Counted from the first letter of the stretch, positions 23,001 through 32,998 are shown. The stretch is 64,000 nt of DNA from Cristatella mucedo (GCA_009760855.2 WPIO01000053.1:1138501-1202500), one strand, 5' to 3'. The notes: a model not told the origin generated them from the letters alone. Numbers and translations: made by a program.

Positions 23001-26000
23001 TGTCTAAAGGCATGCGTTTAAGAAAAGGAATCTGGAGTTTTACCGATTTCTGCCTAAAGGGAAGGCTTTAAATAAAATGTTTATTCAAACCATGTTTAAT
23101 CTGAAAGTAAACTGAGAGCAGCATATCCACATATAAGTAATTTACTTATCTCTGCATCATATGTGCTTGTTTCTTGTTGTTCCTAACAGTTTGGCATTAA
23201 GCTGTGGCTAGTTGACATCACAGGGTAGCACAGCCTCACTCTGACAGTGAACGAGCAGCTTCAGCAGAGCCTGTGACCCGCACTTGGTTTCGAGAGGAAG
23301 ATGGCTGCGCCCCCCCCCCACCCTAGTGGCAGAGGCAGCCCTGTGACGGCCCCTACCTGTGCTGGCAATGTATTTAAGTCACCGGAAGCCATCAACAGTT
23401 AGGTCCCTCGGTTAAGGTGCTCGCCCCGACTAGGGTCTGGCTGAGGTCGTGGGCTCGAGCCCTGAGGCATATGTGAAGCGCCTGAATAGAGATTTAGTTC
23501 TCTTGGGGCGCTATACAAATGAATTGTATATTTATTTTATCTTCTGCCTAAAACCAATTTCATTTGCACAACAGTGCTGAGCTTAATGAGACTTTGGCTT
23601 AATAATCCTTGTCTGACGTCATTCATGCTCGCTCTCTCTCTCCCTCCCCCCCAGGTACTCATTCATCGTGACCCAGGCCGTGGGTTCGTGCCCTGCAGGG
23701 GGGGGCCTATATTGCTAGTAGCCATGATAGCCCTTAAGGCTCCTCTGCTGCTACTAGAGTTCACAGCCTATGGACTTACTTTGCCGAGTCATCGACGTCA
23801 CTCCCGGAAGTACTGGGTGAAATTTTGCCAAGTGACAGAAGAACGAATGGATTTTCTCACTTTAATTAGCAGGGATACAATTGAATTAATTAGCAAGGAG
23901 CCAATTGAATCACCTAGCTACTATTAGTGGACGGCATGAATAAAGAGGCCAAACGACAATTGCTGAGAATGCATACATCCGGTGACTTCCGGTCTCTTTC
24001 TCGCTCCCTATTAAATGGCTGCTTGTGGTGGTGAGCTGGTCACATCGAAGAAACGACTTCTGCACCATCGAGCGACCTCTGCACTTGTGCACATTAGTCA
24101 GGCTGGACGTGTAATGGCTCGTGTTGGTGGCTCTGCCTGGCTTCCCAGCTGGGGGCAGGTTCGTGATGTGTTCCCCCATCAGCTGAGGCATTGCAGCCAT
24201 CCGTGCTAGTTAAAATGGTCGCTTAGTCCATTTTTTTGGTAGTGACAGCTTCTGCCCAGCTTGGTGATCTCATGCTCACGTACTCAGTGCCCGTCCAGGA
24301 GAGTACGAAGGCTTGGTGGCTGGTGCCTGCAGCCCTGCCCAGAGTGCATGCCGAGGTCTGATTGGCTGGCTTGCTGTACTTACGTCCGGCTTCTTCTCCA
24401 CTCCTTCGTGCATTGCCTTTGCTTTCATTCAAGTCTCTCAGCTGCAGATGCATCTCTGACATTCTGCTCGGATTTTCGCGCACCTTTGTGAGCTTTGAGA
24501 TTGTTGTTCCTGTTTGCTTTATAATAATAATATTAATAATAATAATAATAATACACTTGATAAAGTGCCATCAGAGAACTCAATCTCTCTCTCTCTCTAG
24601 GTGCTTTGCATTTGCTGCAAGGGGAAACACGATTGAATGGCGAGTAATGATTTGCTCGCTGACTTCTAGTATACGTTTGAGTGCATGTGACTATTAACCA
24701 GGTGAACCTGTAGGGCTCGTGGGCTGGCGATGGCAGCGAAACAAAGCACCCACAAGCGAGTTGTCGACGACAACACAAGCGAGCGAGTGTACATACTGAT
24801 GTAGTAGCCGTGGTGTGTGCTGCTCCGGAGCTCGTGGTGATAAAAGAGAAGAGAGAGGATAGCGTTTGTACAGGCCGACGCACAGGCAGAAAGTGAATTT
24901 CGAAGCAAGGACAGAACGTCACTTTTAGGTCTCTTCATTCTATGGCTCCAGCCTATCTTTCAGATATACTACCCCATCAGGCAAAGCATCGTACCACTCG
25001 CTTTTCGGAATCCAACAGTCTAGAAATACCTCGTACAAACCTTAAATCCTTTGGAGACCGTGCATTTAGCTCGTATGCTCCCACAGCCTGGAACTCCCTC
25101 CCGACCTGCATCAGAACATCCCCTGACCTGACCACATTTAAAAGAAACTTAAAAACATACCTATTTAGGACAGCATTTAGTGGGTCCTTGTGATTCGTCC
25201 TCGATGTGCTTATGCGTGCTGACACTGTTCATGCTGCCACTAACCACATTTGCATGCTGACCCAGTGCATGTAACCCCTAACCATGTTATTCATTTTGTT
25301 TGTTTTTCAAGCATGATTTTACTTACTATTCTATTGCGTATCACTTTGCAGCAAATGTAAAGCGCCTAGAAAGAGATTAAGTTCTCTGAGGGCGCTTTAT
25401 CAAGTGCAATATTATTATATTATTATTAACGTCGGCTGGAGGTGGAACCACGTGATGGAGGTGCCACGCCCACAAACCTACTAAACCCCCCCCCAATGGC
25501 TCTGAACGTTTTCTCGGGCGCTTTCCTGCTGGTCTAAGCATCGTACTCGTGTGATTTTTCGTGTTTCCCATCGAATCGGAAAAAGCTCGGTGGCTGTCTC
25601 TCTCACAGCAGCTGGCTGTATAGCACGCGGATGGAGATTTGGTTGTCTTGTGGTGCCATCCAAATGACTTGATATCATTCTAGACGGCCGACTTTCACCC
25701 TTGACTTGTTCGCACACTCTGACGCGAAGGCTGACATTTTCTTCAGTCGACTGACCGGCCTAGCTTACTGGCTTTGTTTGGCGTCCCTTGATGAGCTGGG
25801 TCCCTTGCCGCTGTGCTGTCACTGGGCGCAGCAGGCCTTCGATGCCGAGCACGATAGACCGTCTGCTCGTTGACATCTTTGTGCCACGCGGTAACAATGC
25901 AGGGTTCCACCGCGTTTTTTGTCATGAACGCTTTGACTAACAAATCTCTTTTTTTCTGTTACTGTCGGCTTCTAGCTCGCTCTGTCTCTCTCTCTCTCTC

Positions 26001-27635
26001 TTGCTCAAAGACGAGGAGGCGCTGAAAAAGCGAAAGAAGGTGCCTCGTCGCCCCACCGGCCAGCCGCCGTTCGTCGCGGCCACCGCAGACGAGAGGCCGA
26101 GCATGGACGGCGCCCAGGGTGCTCGCCGGCACACTCCGTCGCCATATGCCGCTCCTGCTGTCGTTGGGCACGCTGACTCGAGTGCCAGCACCGCCTTCAG
26201 CGAGTACAGTCCCGCGACAATTGCCCCGGTGGGCCCAGCGTCGGCCATGACAACAGCTGGGACATTGTGTACGCTGTCGAGGGCCCCCGCCTGCAGTTCT
26301 TTATCGCCACCGGTGGTGGCATTGTCGTCGGCATTGTGTGGAGACGGCAGGGTCACAGCAGCAGCTGCCGCCATCGTCGCTGCCGCCTGCTCGGTGGAGC
26401 AGACGGTGCCGCTGACCGAGGATGACTCGCGCATCATTGCCAGCATCCTTGCGAGTCACTCGCAGATCGCCGACCCGTTCGACCGGCCGTTCTGGGACAA
26501 GGTGACGGTCGAGCAGCCGACGAGGCCACATGATGTGTACAACATGGCCGACGGCTTTATTCGCCGTCTGATCAAGTTCGTCAAAGTCCTGCCAGAGTTC
26601 GGTGGTCTCGGCCAGGACGACCAGATAATCTTGCTTAAGGTGAGGAAGCCTGGCACGTGATGTCACATCGTATCGTACAGCTGCCAGAAACTGGCATGCG
26701 ACTGTAGGTGGGACGAGGTCGTTACAAGAGAGTGTGCAACGTTTTTCTGTGGTTTGCTGCTCAAGGCTTGATTATAGAACGTCATAAAAAACTGGGAGAG
26801 AGTGTTAGAGACACGCACGTGGGCCCGGAAGAAGGAGTATGAGGGGAGAGAGAGAGAGAGAGAGAGGAGGAGGGAGTGGGCGAGTTCGAAATAGGCATTC
26901 GCAAGGACACTCGGTCTTTCATTCTCTGATCGATTTCATCGATGCCTGACTTCCTTGTTTGGTGGATGGGAGGCTGGGCCCGTCTGCAGCCACCAAGGCA
27001 AGCAAGCAGGCACTGCTAAAAGCCAAAGTCACTGCACGGCCTGCCGAAAGGTTGTACCGCTCGGCCTCTATGGGGTGCCGCTGTCATCCGCTGCTCACGT
27101 CACTGCCGTTACCTTGTGTGTAGACGTGCTCCCCTTCGGCGTCTAGGGCGGCATCATGGAGACGCTAGTCATTCGCTCGGCCTACGCATACGACCCTGCG
27201 ATCGGCGGCTTCAAGATCACTTCGGCCGAGACGCACGAGCAGAGGGAGCTCAAGATAGCGACGGTGGTCGCTGGTCTCGGCGACGAGCTGTACACGGAGC
27301 ACATGAAGTTCATCACGAGCTTCAACACGTGCGCCAAGTGGAACAAGACGATCATCGTGCTGGCCATGGTCATCAACCTGCTCTCGCCCGACCGGCTGGG
27401 CCTCAGAGCGGCCGTCAAGCGGGTCGTGACCGCCGCCGAGGACCGCTACTCGCAGCTACTGCTTCGCTACCTCAGCTCGCTCTACCCGGGCGCCGAGGCC
27501 GCGGCCATGTACCCACGAATCCTCATGAAGCTGACGGACGTGCGCAGCTACGGCGAGATGACTGCCCGCCACGTGGCACGCCTCAACTCGACCGACTTCG
27601 AGCCGCTGGTGAAGGAGATTCTGAATCTTAAGTAG
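14448..27635 (+). CDS. NR1J-type nuclear hormone receptor (HR96/DAF-12-like), five-exon gene
   Basis: Predicted nuclear, ligand-regulated transcription factor. Known relatives (Drosophila HR96, C. elegans DAF-12 and NHR-8) sense sterols, lipids or xenobiotics; this ligand is unknown. Exons 14448-14543, 21674-22012, 22507-22624, 26011-26639 and 27147-27635 join with GT/AG at every junction into one 556-residue frame. Residues 1-112 are Ser/Asp/Gly-rich. Zinc finger 1 uses C113, C116, C130 and C133, with P-box CESCKA at 130-135. Zinc finger 2 uses C149, C155, C165 and C168. MKKEWIL and a basic KKRKK patch follow. An Ala/Pro/Ser-rich hinge runs from about 195 to 318. The ligand-binding domain is 319-556, with the family signature ending DQIILLK at 394 and AF-2 core LVKEIL at 548-553. 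Introns are 7130, 494, 3386 and 507 bp. The domain call is very secure. The first exon is an inference from phase, donor and composition. Confidence 0.9.
14588..14667 (+). mobile_element. SINE-2 3' half (receptor intron 1)
   Basis: gcatatgtgaagcgcctgaa ... gttctcttagggtgctatat, then aaatgaatt and (ATT)n. It begins about 45 bp after the exon 1 donor. Only the hairpin/tail portion is clear. Confidence 0.75.
14668..16029. other. Intron 1 sequence without recognised repeats
   Basis: About 1.36 kb, relatively AT-rich. No LINE, SINE or exon-like features seen. Confidence 0.5.
16030..16350 (-). mobile_element. LINE-A diverged 3' fragment (receptor intron 1)
   Basis: Antisense tail, hairpin and shortened 3' UTR followed by the diverged SFGDRAFS region. 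An older subfamily with many substitutions, inside intron 1 of the receptor gene. Confidence 0.75.
16600..19040 (+). mobile_element. Longest LINE-A copy (L2/CR1-like), receptor intron 1
   Basis: It encodes the linker between endonuclease and RT, then nearly the full reverse transcriptase: [53 protein letters not shown]. The frame breaks at YADD (17949-17959) through loss of one G (tatgcgatgac instead of tatgcggatgac). A second frameshift lies at about 18137. The C-terminus resumes at 18323-18808 and the 3' UTR and hairpin end in (ATT)n at about 19040. The endonuclease is missing (5' truncation). It is close in sequence to the copy at 57334-58735, so it is young. Confidence 0.95.
19328..19830 (-). 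other. Unassigned antisense open frame in intron 1
   Basis: An open frame of about 165 codons from the first Met lies on the minus strand within the receptor's first intron. The sequence is hydrophobic at its start, then mixed. I recognise no family. Its position inside an intron between LINE copies suggests old mobile DNA or chance. Confidence 0.12.
19943..20018 (+). repeat. (GT)n microsatellite (receptor intron 1)
   Basis: About 35 GT units with a few interruptions, just before a LINE-A tail. Confidence 0.95.
20030..20552 (-). mobile_element. LINE-A, strongly 5'-truncated (receptor intron 1)
   Basis: Antisense tail, hairpin, 3' UTR and the last ~110 codons of the ORF up to [12 protein letters not shown]. 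It ends sharply at about 20552 and is little diverged. Confidence 0.92.
20605..21215 (-). mobile_element. LINE-A, 5'-truncated (receptor intron 1)
   Basis: Antisense tail (ATA)n at 20605-20622, hairpin, 3' UTR and ORF C-terminus up to the [12 protein letters not shown] region at 21215. It lies about 460 bp upstream of receptor exon 2. Confidence 0.92.
21216..21673. other. Intron 1 end
   Basis: GC-richer than the rest of the intron. Contains the acceptor of exon 2 at its end. The in-frame stop at 21623-21625 rules out 5' extension of exon 2. Confidence 0.6.
21674..22012 (+). CDS. NR1J-like receptor, exon 2 (A/B region and first zinc finger)
   Basis: The acceptor ctctgcacag ends at 21673. The 113 codons (residues 33-145) give an acidic/polar N-terminal region, a Gly/Ser run at about residues 82-94 and a basic RRRQK stretch. 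The first zinc finger follows, with C-x2-C and C-x2-C pairs and the P-box CESCKA. CESCKA is typical of HR96, DAF-12 and NHR-8 rather than the CEGCKG of vertebrate VDR/PXR. The donor after the Trp codon at 22012 is GTTCGT. Joined to the next exon, the spacing from FFRRNA to the second finger's first Cys equals that of known family members. Confidence 0.9.
22507..22624 (+). CDS. NR1J-like receptor, exon 3 (second zinc finger)
   Basis: The acceptor is ttctag at 22501-22506. Residues 146-184 plus one base hold the complete second finger, C-x5-C-x9-C-x2-C, then RLQKCF and MKKEWIL. MKKEWIL closely resembles the T/A-box region of DAF-12 and HR96 proteins. The exon ends in phase 1 at donor G|GTAGGA. 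It is short and unmistakable, and lies in otherwise non-coding sequence. Confidence 0.92.
23392..23548 (+). mobile_element. SINE-2, well-preserved (receptor intron 3)
   Basis: A box region ggttaaggtgctcgcc, B box gggctcgagccc at about 23451, then aagcgcctgaatagagattt...ctcttggggcgctatac and an A/T-rich tail. Confidence 0.85.
23640..23775 (+). mobile_element. SINE-1-like, degenerate (receptor intron 3)
   Basis: gtgggttcgtgccctgcagg (B box region) followed by gatagcccttaaggctcctc, resembling the SINE-1 body. An old copy. Confidence 0.5.
24523..24655 (-). mobile_element. LINE-A 3' end only (receptor intron 3)
   Basis: (ATA)n tail and antisense hairpin, whose inner TCTCT arm has grown to about eight TC units (24580-24598), then the start of the 3' UTR. 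Truncated after about 130 bp. Confidence 0.88.
24918..25427 (+). mobile_element. LINE-A, 5'-truncated (receptor intron 3)
   Basis: ORF end from [20 protein letters not shown] to the stop at 25193, 3' UTR, hairpin and (ATT)n tail. In inverted orientation to the copy at 24523-24655. The 83-codon ORF piece is intact. Confidence 0.93.
25981..26001 (+). repeat. Short (TC)n forming the polypyrimidine tract of receptor exon 4
   Basis: The TC run sits 10 bp upstream of the AG acceptor at 26009-26010 and likely serves as the polypyrimidine tract for splicing. Length changes could alter splice strength. Confidence 0.7.
26011..26639 (+). CDS. NR1J-like receptor, exon 4 (hinge and first half of ligand-binding domain)
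   Basis: The acceptor follows a CT-rich tract and ends ctcaaag at 26010. The split codon gives Asp185, then EEALKKRKK, a likely nuclear-localisation patch. The hinge (about residues 195-318) is low-complexity and rich in Ala, Pro and Ser. The ligand-binding domain begins near LTEDDSR (319) and runs to the nuclear-receptor signature ending DQIILLK at 394. The donor is AAG|GTGAGG, phase 0. The long hinge is likely to diverge fast between species. Confidence 0.9.
27147..27635 (+). CDS. NR1J-like receptor, exon 5 (ligand-binding domain C-terminus, AF-2, stop)
   Basis: The acceptor gtctag ends at 27146. Residues 395-556 continue the ligand-binding domain directly after LLK with [12 protein letters not shown], the expected helix-5 region. 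The last residues hold AF-2 helix 12, LVKEIL, fitting the activation motif of hydrophobic-hydrophobic-x-Glu-hydrophobic-hydrophobic. The stop TAG at 27633-27635 comes three residues later. Third positions are strongly G/C, unlike the flanks. No AATAAA was seen close downstream; the nearest noticed is 29637-29642. Confidence 0.93.
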   Translation, partial: GGIMETLVIRSAYAYDPAIGGFKITSAETHEQRELKIATVVAGLGDELYTEHMKFITSFNTCAKWNKTIIVLAMVINLLSPDRLGLRAAVKRVVTAAEDRYSQLLLRYLSSLYPGAEAAAMYPRILMKLTDVRSYGEMTARHVARLNSTDFEPLVKEILNLK

Positions 27636-28440
<805 letters not shown>

Positions 28441-28519
28441 CTCTTCTTGAACTTGCAGACCTCAGGTGCTAGCTGTGCCTAGCACATAACTCAATCGGTC
28501 GCTCGATGTGCGTATGAAA

Positions 28520-28650
28520 TGTAATGGAATGTGCCTCCGTCTGTAATTCCACGAAATACTATGTGATTGTCGCGCAGGAGAGTTCTGTATAGCACACTCA
28601 AAGCCTAAGCGGCTTTCGGTGCACATTTGTTGGCCACAGAAAAACTGCCG
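28520..28650 (-). mobile_element. LINE-B 3' end fragment
   Basis: Antisense tail gtaatggaatg and about 110 bp of 3' UTR, including cctaagcggctttcgg. Truncated near 28640. Confidence 0.8.
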
Positions 28651-28961
28651 ACCACACTAGACCACGGTGTAATGTTAACCACCAGTTGCCGTGTAAGCTG
28701 GTGCATTACCAAGGCCATCTCGATGTCAGCAATGCCGAATTTTTAGCCCAGCTTACAGGAAACTGAACGCCCCATCTAACGTTGCAAGTCCCGGTGCTTG
28801 CAGCACGTGACCAGCAGCTCCGGGCTGCCTCGCTGACATGTTGCGACAAAACAGGAAGCATTTCGGGTACCTCATTCAGTCGCTGACATGTTGCGTCTCA
28901 TCGCTACGGCTGCTGTGCCAGCCAGCTCCATGCTGAGTTTGTAGCCACTCGCTGGCTTACC

Positions 28962-29165
28962 ACCCTCCTCCTCCTCCTCCTCCTCCTCCTCCTCCTCCTT
29001 TCCTTGCTCTGCTTTTCTCCTTCCACCTTTCCTACTCATTTTCCCACATCTCACCTCCTCCTTTCCTAATCCATTGTCCTCCTTTCCTCCCTCTAATTTC
29101 CTCTTCCTCCTTTCCTACTCCTTTCCTCCCTCTTTTTTCGTTCCCCTCCTCCTTTTCTCCTCCTC
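28962..29165 (+). repeat. (CTC)n and pyrimidine-rich block
   Basis: A pure CTC/CCT run to about 28999, then a 160-bp nearly all-pyrimidine stretch of tcctttcctcc-type units. Potential triplex-forming sequence. Confidence 0.9.
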
Positions 29166-29244
29166 CTTTGCACTTTTCTAGCTCACTAGACTGGCGTCTG
29201 CGAGTGGACTCGATCGGGTCCGTGATTTGTCTGCTTTTTCGCAG

Positions 29245-29495
29245 ATGCCTGCCTGGTGCCAGACTGGGCGGCGGCCGACTCGAGAGCTGCTGCTGCCCAG
29301 TGGGCCGAACTGTTCTCTCTTGCCGCCATGTTTAGCTATTGTTCTTGCTCTTTGTCTGAGCTCCTTCCGCTGGGGCTGCCGTGCAGCAAGGCGTGGAGAC
29401 ACCGATGCCAACTCCTTCTGCTCCCTCCTCCCTACTACTCCTCCTCGTCCGCGAGGCTGCCCACCGCCGTGAGAGGCAGCATGCAGGTGCTCCTG

Positions 29496-29527
<32 letters not shown>

Positions 29528-29603
29528 CCTCCTGCTCCTCCTCCTGCTCCTGCTCCTGCTGCTCTGCTCCTGCTGCTCCTGCTCCTGCTCCTGCTGCGGT
29601 TGA
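29245..29603 (+). other. Unassigned open frame after an acceptor-like site
   Basis: A good acceptor (ctgctttttcgcag, ending 29244) precedes a frame open for about 115 codons. It starts Ala/Trp-rich (PDWAAADSRAAAAQWAELF) and ends in poly-Leu encoded by a CTCCTG repeat. No domain was recognised, and the poly-Leu end is a translated microsatellite. It could be a terminal exon or chance. Confidence 0.13.
29486..29602 (+). repeat. (CTCCTG)n hexamer-type repeat
   Basis: Imperfect CTCCTG/CTG units. Encodes poly-Leu in one frame. Confidence 0.92.
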
Positions 29604-30174
29604 CTGCTGCTGATAGTGGACGGCAGTTTAGTTTCAAATAAAAAATGTGCTCGGGTTTCAAGCTCGCCGATGACTCTCTGAGCCGACCCTTCTCTGCCTG
29701 TCTTGTCACCTTTCTGGGTTTCTTGTCTCTTCCTCGACGACGCCTGCGTGGCCTGCTTGCACACCAACACGCTGGACCGACCACCGCGAGCTGTGTCGGC
29801 AGTCTGGTCTGCTGCAGCCTGTACCGGAAGCTTCTGCCGTGCCTGCTCGTAAAAAATGAATGAAATAGTCGAGGCTGTAGAATTGGCGTATGGCCAGAAA
29901 CCCTAGACAAAGTCGCAGGAGAAGACAAAAGACGACGGCCACGGTTATAGAGGCTTACGATTAACAGGCTTCATTGGGGAGGACCTGGGACCAACTTCCG
30001 GGCTATGGCAGACGTAGATGCAGACACACGCACTTCATTTCATTGCAAGGCATTTGCTTTACCTTGACTTCTTTCGAGGGGTGCCGTGCCTTGTCGAAGT
30101 GGCTCCAGCGCTTTGCGTCCAGATTGCCCATCAGCCTATTTAGCTCAAGACTCGACTTCCCCCCCCCATGCTAT

Positions 30175-30325
30175 ATATTGGTTAAGGTGCTCGCCCTGGC
30201 CAAGGTCAAGGTGCATGTATTAGACGGCCGAGGTCGTGAGCTCGAGCTTTGTGGTATATTTGAAGCACTTGAAGAGAGATCACGTTATCCTATTAGAGAG
30301 TTATACAAATAATTTATATTTAGTT
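30175..30325 (+). mobile_element. SINE-2, diverged
   Basis: ggttaaggtgctcgccctgg head with a short internal insertion, gtcgtgagctcgagct B box region, a decayed hairpin and tatacaaat end. Confidence 0.75.
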
Positions 30326-30361
30326 TTTTACCTAGGCGTGAATTGAAGCCAAAACTCATTA

Positions 30362-30757
30362 GTGAAGTCGGGGGTTTACTTCCTGTGTGCTTCCGGTATA
30401 GACGTGGTTTGCAGAATCGTTTTGTTTTATTTTTTATGCAATGTGTCAATCATCAAAAGAGCTTGGATCACAGTTTTGATATGTTCGTATTTTGAAAGGC
30501 AATCGAAAGAAAAAATAATTAATTGTGGAGACATTTTCCCAACAAGGCTGCAGCGACTTTCGTCTGTTATAGGTTTCTGCTTCCTTTGTTTTAGCGCGTG
30601 CCAGGAGGTGCAGTTACTGCATCGTCACGCTGGATTCGTTTCTTGCTCTTTTCTGAAAAGGTATCGCTTTCCAAGAATCGTCTTTGGCGTACGAAATAGT
30701 GAGGAGGCTCGCTGTGACGGAACATACTTCGGGACATTTCGAAAGCGAGCCTTTTAA
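30362..30757 (+). other. Unassigned open frame
   Basis: A frame open for 131 codons without an initiating ATG at its 5' end. It is Phe/Cys-rich with no recognisable motif, and probably chance. Confidence 0.1.
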
Positions 30758-30964
30758 ATTCTCTATTGACGACATCAAGATGTTTTTACTCTGAACGCTG
30801 TTTGCTCCTGTTTCCGTTCTCTTGGTTGATGTCTCGTCCTTCTTTGAGTGCTCTTTTGAGATCCTCTCATTTTTCTTTAAAGTTTACCCTTTTTCTCGAT
30901 GCCTTATCGTTTTATAGGGAATTTTCCATTCTACTGCAGTTTTCGTTTGCTGGAAATTAGTAGG

Positions 30965-31146
30965 CAGATTGCTCTCGACGGACGATTATGCGCCGGCTCG
31001 TAATAAAAGTGGACCACTCACGTTGAGGTGACCCCCTATGATAAAACTAGTGTGTGCGAACTGTGGAAATGCGCGTTTTCCTATGGTCTTTGGCGACCCC
31101 CGTTCGACCCCTGAAGGGGTCGCGGCCCCCAGGTTGAGAACCGCTG
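30965..31146 (-). mobile_element. SPIN/Charlie-like hAT miniature transposon remnant
   Basis: The right end is caggttgagaaccgctg (31130-31146), preceded by ggggtcgcgg, ttcgacccc, ggtctttggcgacccc and gttttcctatgg. The left part has attatgcgccggctcgtaat and ggtgaccccctatgataaaa. These blocks, in this order and spacing, match my recollection of the non-autonomous SPIN/hAT-Charlie consensus (read antisense). The left terminal repeat is decayed (cagattgctctcgac). No transposase is present. Identity rests on memory of the consensus, not a search. Confidence 0.72.
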
Positions 31147-31147
31147 T

Positions 31148-31316
31148 ACTAGCTGATCTAGCAGCCTCTTTTGTAGAGCGGCTGAAGAGTCTCAAAGGCT
31201 ATCGCCACCGTTCGCAGCGGTAGCAAAGGTTCGCGCTCACCGCAGGATTCGAACCCACGACCTTGGGAAGTCGGTCGCCAAATGAAACCGTCTTACGCAG
31301 CGGGCTATCGCGGACC
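31148..31316 (-). mobile_element. SINE-1-related, diverged
   Basis: Antisense, with tail-side agctgatctagcagcctctt, ggcgatagc-like body, an intact B box (ggttcgaatcc on minus) and a variant head. Directly abuts the hAT-like element ending at 31146. Confidence 0.75.
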
Positions 31317-31395
31317 AGCGTATCGTCAGTTCACTATATGGCCAGAGCATTTTCAATTTCCGTTCGCGTGTTCACGAGAAGCGCGGCGGCGGCGA

Positions 31396-31557
31396 ATGCC
31401 CTCGAGCGTGTGTGGGGGGCAGCATATCAGCGCAAGTAGTGCGGCTACGCAGAGCTCCGAGGACACTGAACAGGTGGACGGAGCGAGAAGGACGAGAACC
31501 TTACGTGAGAGTTGCGCGACGGTGCAGCATAATTTCCCGGACCGCGGAGACGTCGAG
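31396..31557 (+). CDS. Candidate first coding exon of an unidentified gene
   Basis: The ATG at 31396, in a CpG-rich stretch, opens 54 codons (Ser/Thr/Arg-rich, beginning MPSSVCGGQH) that end at a strong donor, GAG|GTAAGA, in phase 0. No family is recognisable and no convincing next exon was found. It could be a real 5' exon, a non-coding exon or chance. An immediately upstream SINE-like remnant (31148-31316) weakens the promoter argument. Confidence 0.3.
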
Positions 31558-31954
31558 GTAAGAGCGCTGCAGCGTGGCACCGTGCGCGAGCTAGGGGAAT
31601 AAATAAAGCTGGGCCTCGGCCACTGATGCACGCGTTCCCACTCAGGTGTCCCTACGCCACGGCGAAGCTGCCTTGTATCGTTCCCACGCGCTCTTACCTA
31701 TGCACGACGCACTGCACGCTTAGGGAGGTCAGAGGCACGATGTCGCAAGGTCACCAGCAGGTGGCTCTGAGTGGCCTCTTTGTGGGCTCGCGGGCACGCT
31801 GGCCTAAGAGTGTCATTCGTTGGCCCATGCCCTTGTTTAAGCACGACACCACCCACGCCATATACCTACGGTTACGGGTCCGCTAGCAACAAGTTGCAAT
31901 GCACCCCTATAGATTAATAGGTATTCAACTCCCCATGGATTGATATTATTGTAA

Positions 31955-32385
31955 TGTCAATGTATCTCCGTCAGTAACTCCACAAAGTCATAAAGACCAT
32001 GTGGGTGTTACGCAGGAGAGTTTTGTATAGCGCAACTCAGCCTAAGCGGCTTTCGGTACGCATTCGGTAGCCAACAGACTTCGTCTCACGCAACAAAGAG
32101 AAAGTGGGAAGCATAGCAGAGTCAGGAGAGCAGTTGAGGAGGTAGTGAGTAGCATGAAAGGAGCAGCTCAGGACTGCTGAAAAGGATGAGCCATACTCGG
32201 CAGTTGGAGAGTAGTTGTCGTTGCGTAAGAATTGTGGAAGCGAGTTCCACAGTCTAGGACCTGCAGAGCTATAGCTTCTGTCGCCAACTGTCTTTAAGCG
32301 GAGGAATGGGACAGCTAATCTATTGTCCACACAGGACCTGAGGGCACGAACAGGCTGAAACTGATGCAGCAGTTCAGCTAGATAG
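31955..32385 (-). mobile_element. LINE-B 3' part
   Basis: Antisense tail, 3' UTR and LRLKTVGDRSYSSAGPRLWN with a small insertion near 32145. It ends in the LLHQFQP region at about 32380. Confidence 0.9.
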
Positions 32386-32812
32386 ATATTTAGCGCGCTC
32401 TACAAACGACGTATTAGTATCGTTAGAAATCGTAAGTAAATAGCCCGTTTCAAGCCAAGTACAATACTGGTGCCGTGAATATGAATGAAGCTGATAATTT
32501 AAAGGTATTAAAATCCAGCTTGATGCTATGCTAGTTCTTGGTTACGGAAAGAAGGTAAAATGAAAAGCGGATTGCGGAAACCAGTGCTGCCTCAGTGGGC
32601 TCTTCAAATATCTCTATAGAAGCCTTTAAAAGAATTTGCCGACCTAATGAAGACTGAAATTGAAACCTGTAGACTTGGTATTGGAATCTTATATTAGCTG
32701 GCCAGAATGACCATACGTTAAGAATCAGGCAGGCAGCAAAACACGCATCTGCATAAATCTAGCTTCGACTACCACTGCCATGATTAGCTTCTGGGAATCT
32801 CATATCTCTCCT

Positions 32813-32836
32813 TATCTCTCTCTCTCACACACTCTC

Positions 32837-32879
<43 letters not shown>

Positions 32880-32998
32880 TCTCTCTCCCTCACTCTCTCT
32901 CTCTCTCTCTTTTTCCTCTCTCTCCCTCTCTCTTCGTCTCTCTCTCTCTCTATCTTTGTCTCTCTCCCTCTCTCTTTGTCTCTCTCCCTCTCTCTTTG

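Larger units (their letters stand above)
22625..26010 (+). other. Receptor intron 3
   Basis: Holds SINE-2 (23392), degenerate SINE-1 (23640), two opposed LINE-A pieces (24523 and 24918) and unassigned unique sequence. No additional exon was recognised. Confidence 0.8.

Noticed and set aside
27116-27631. 171-codon alternative frame over receptor exon 5
   Set aside because: Arg/Gly-rich shadow of the true LBD frame in GC-rich coding DNA.
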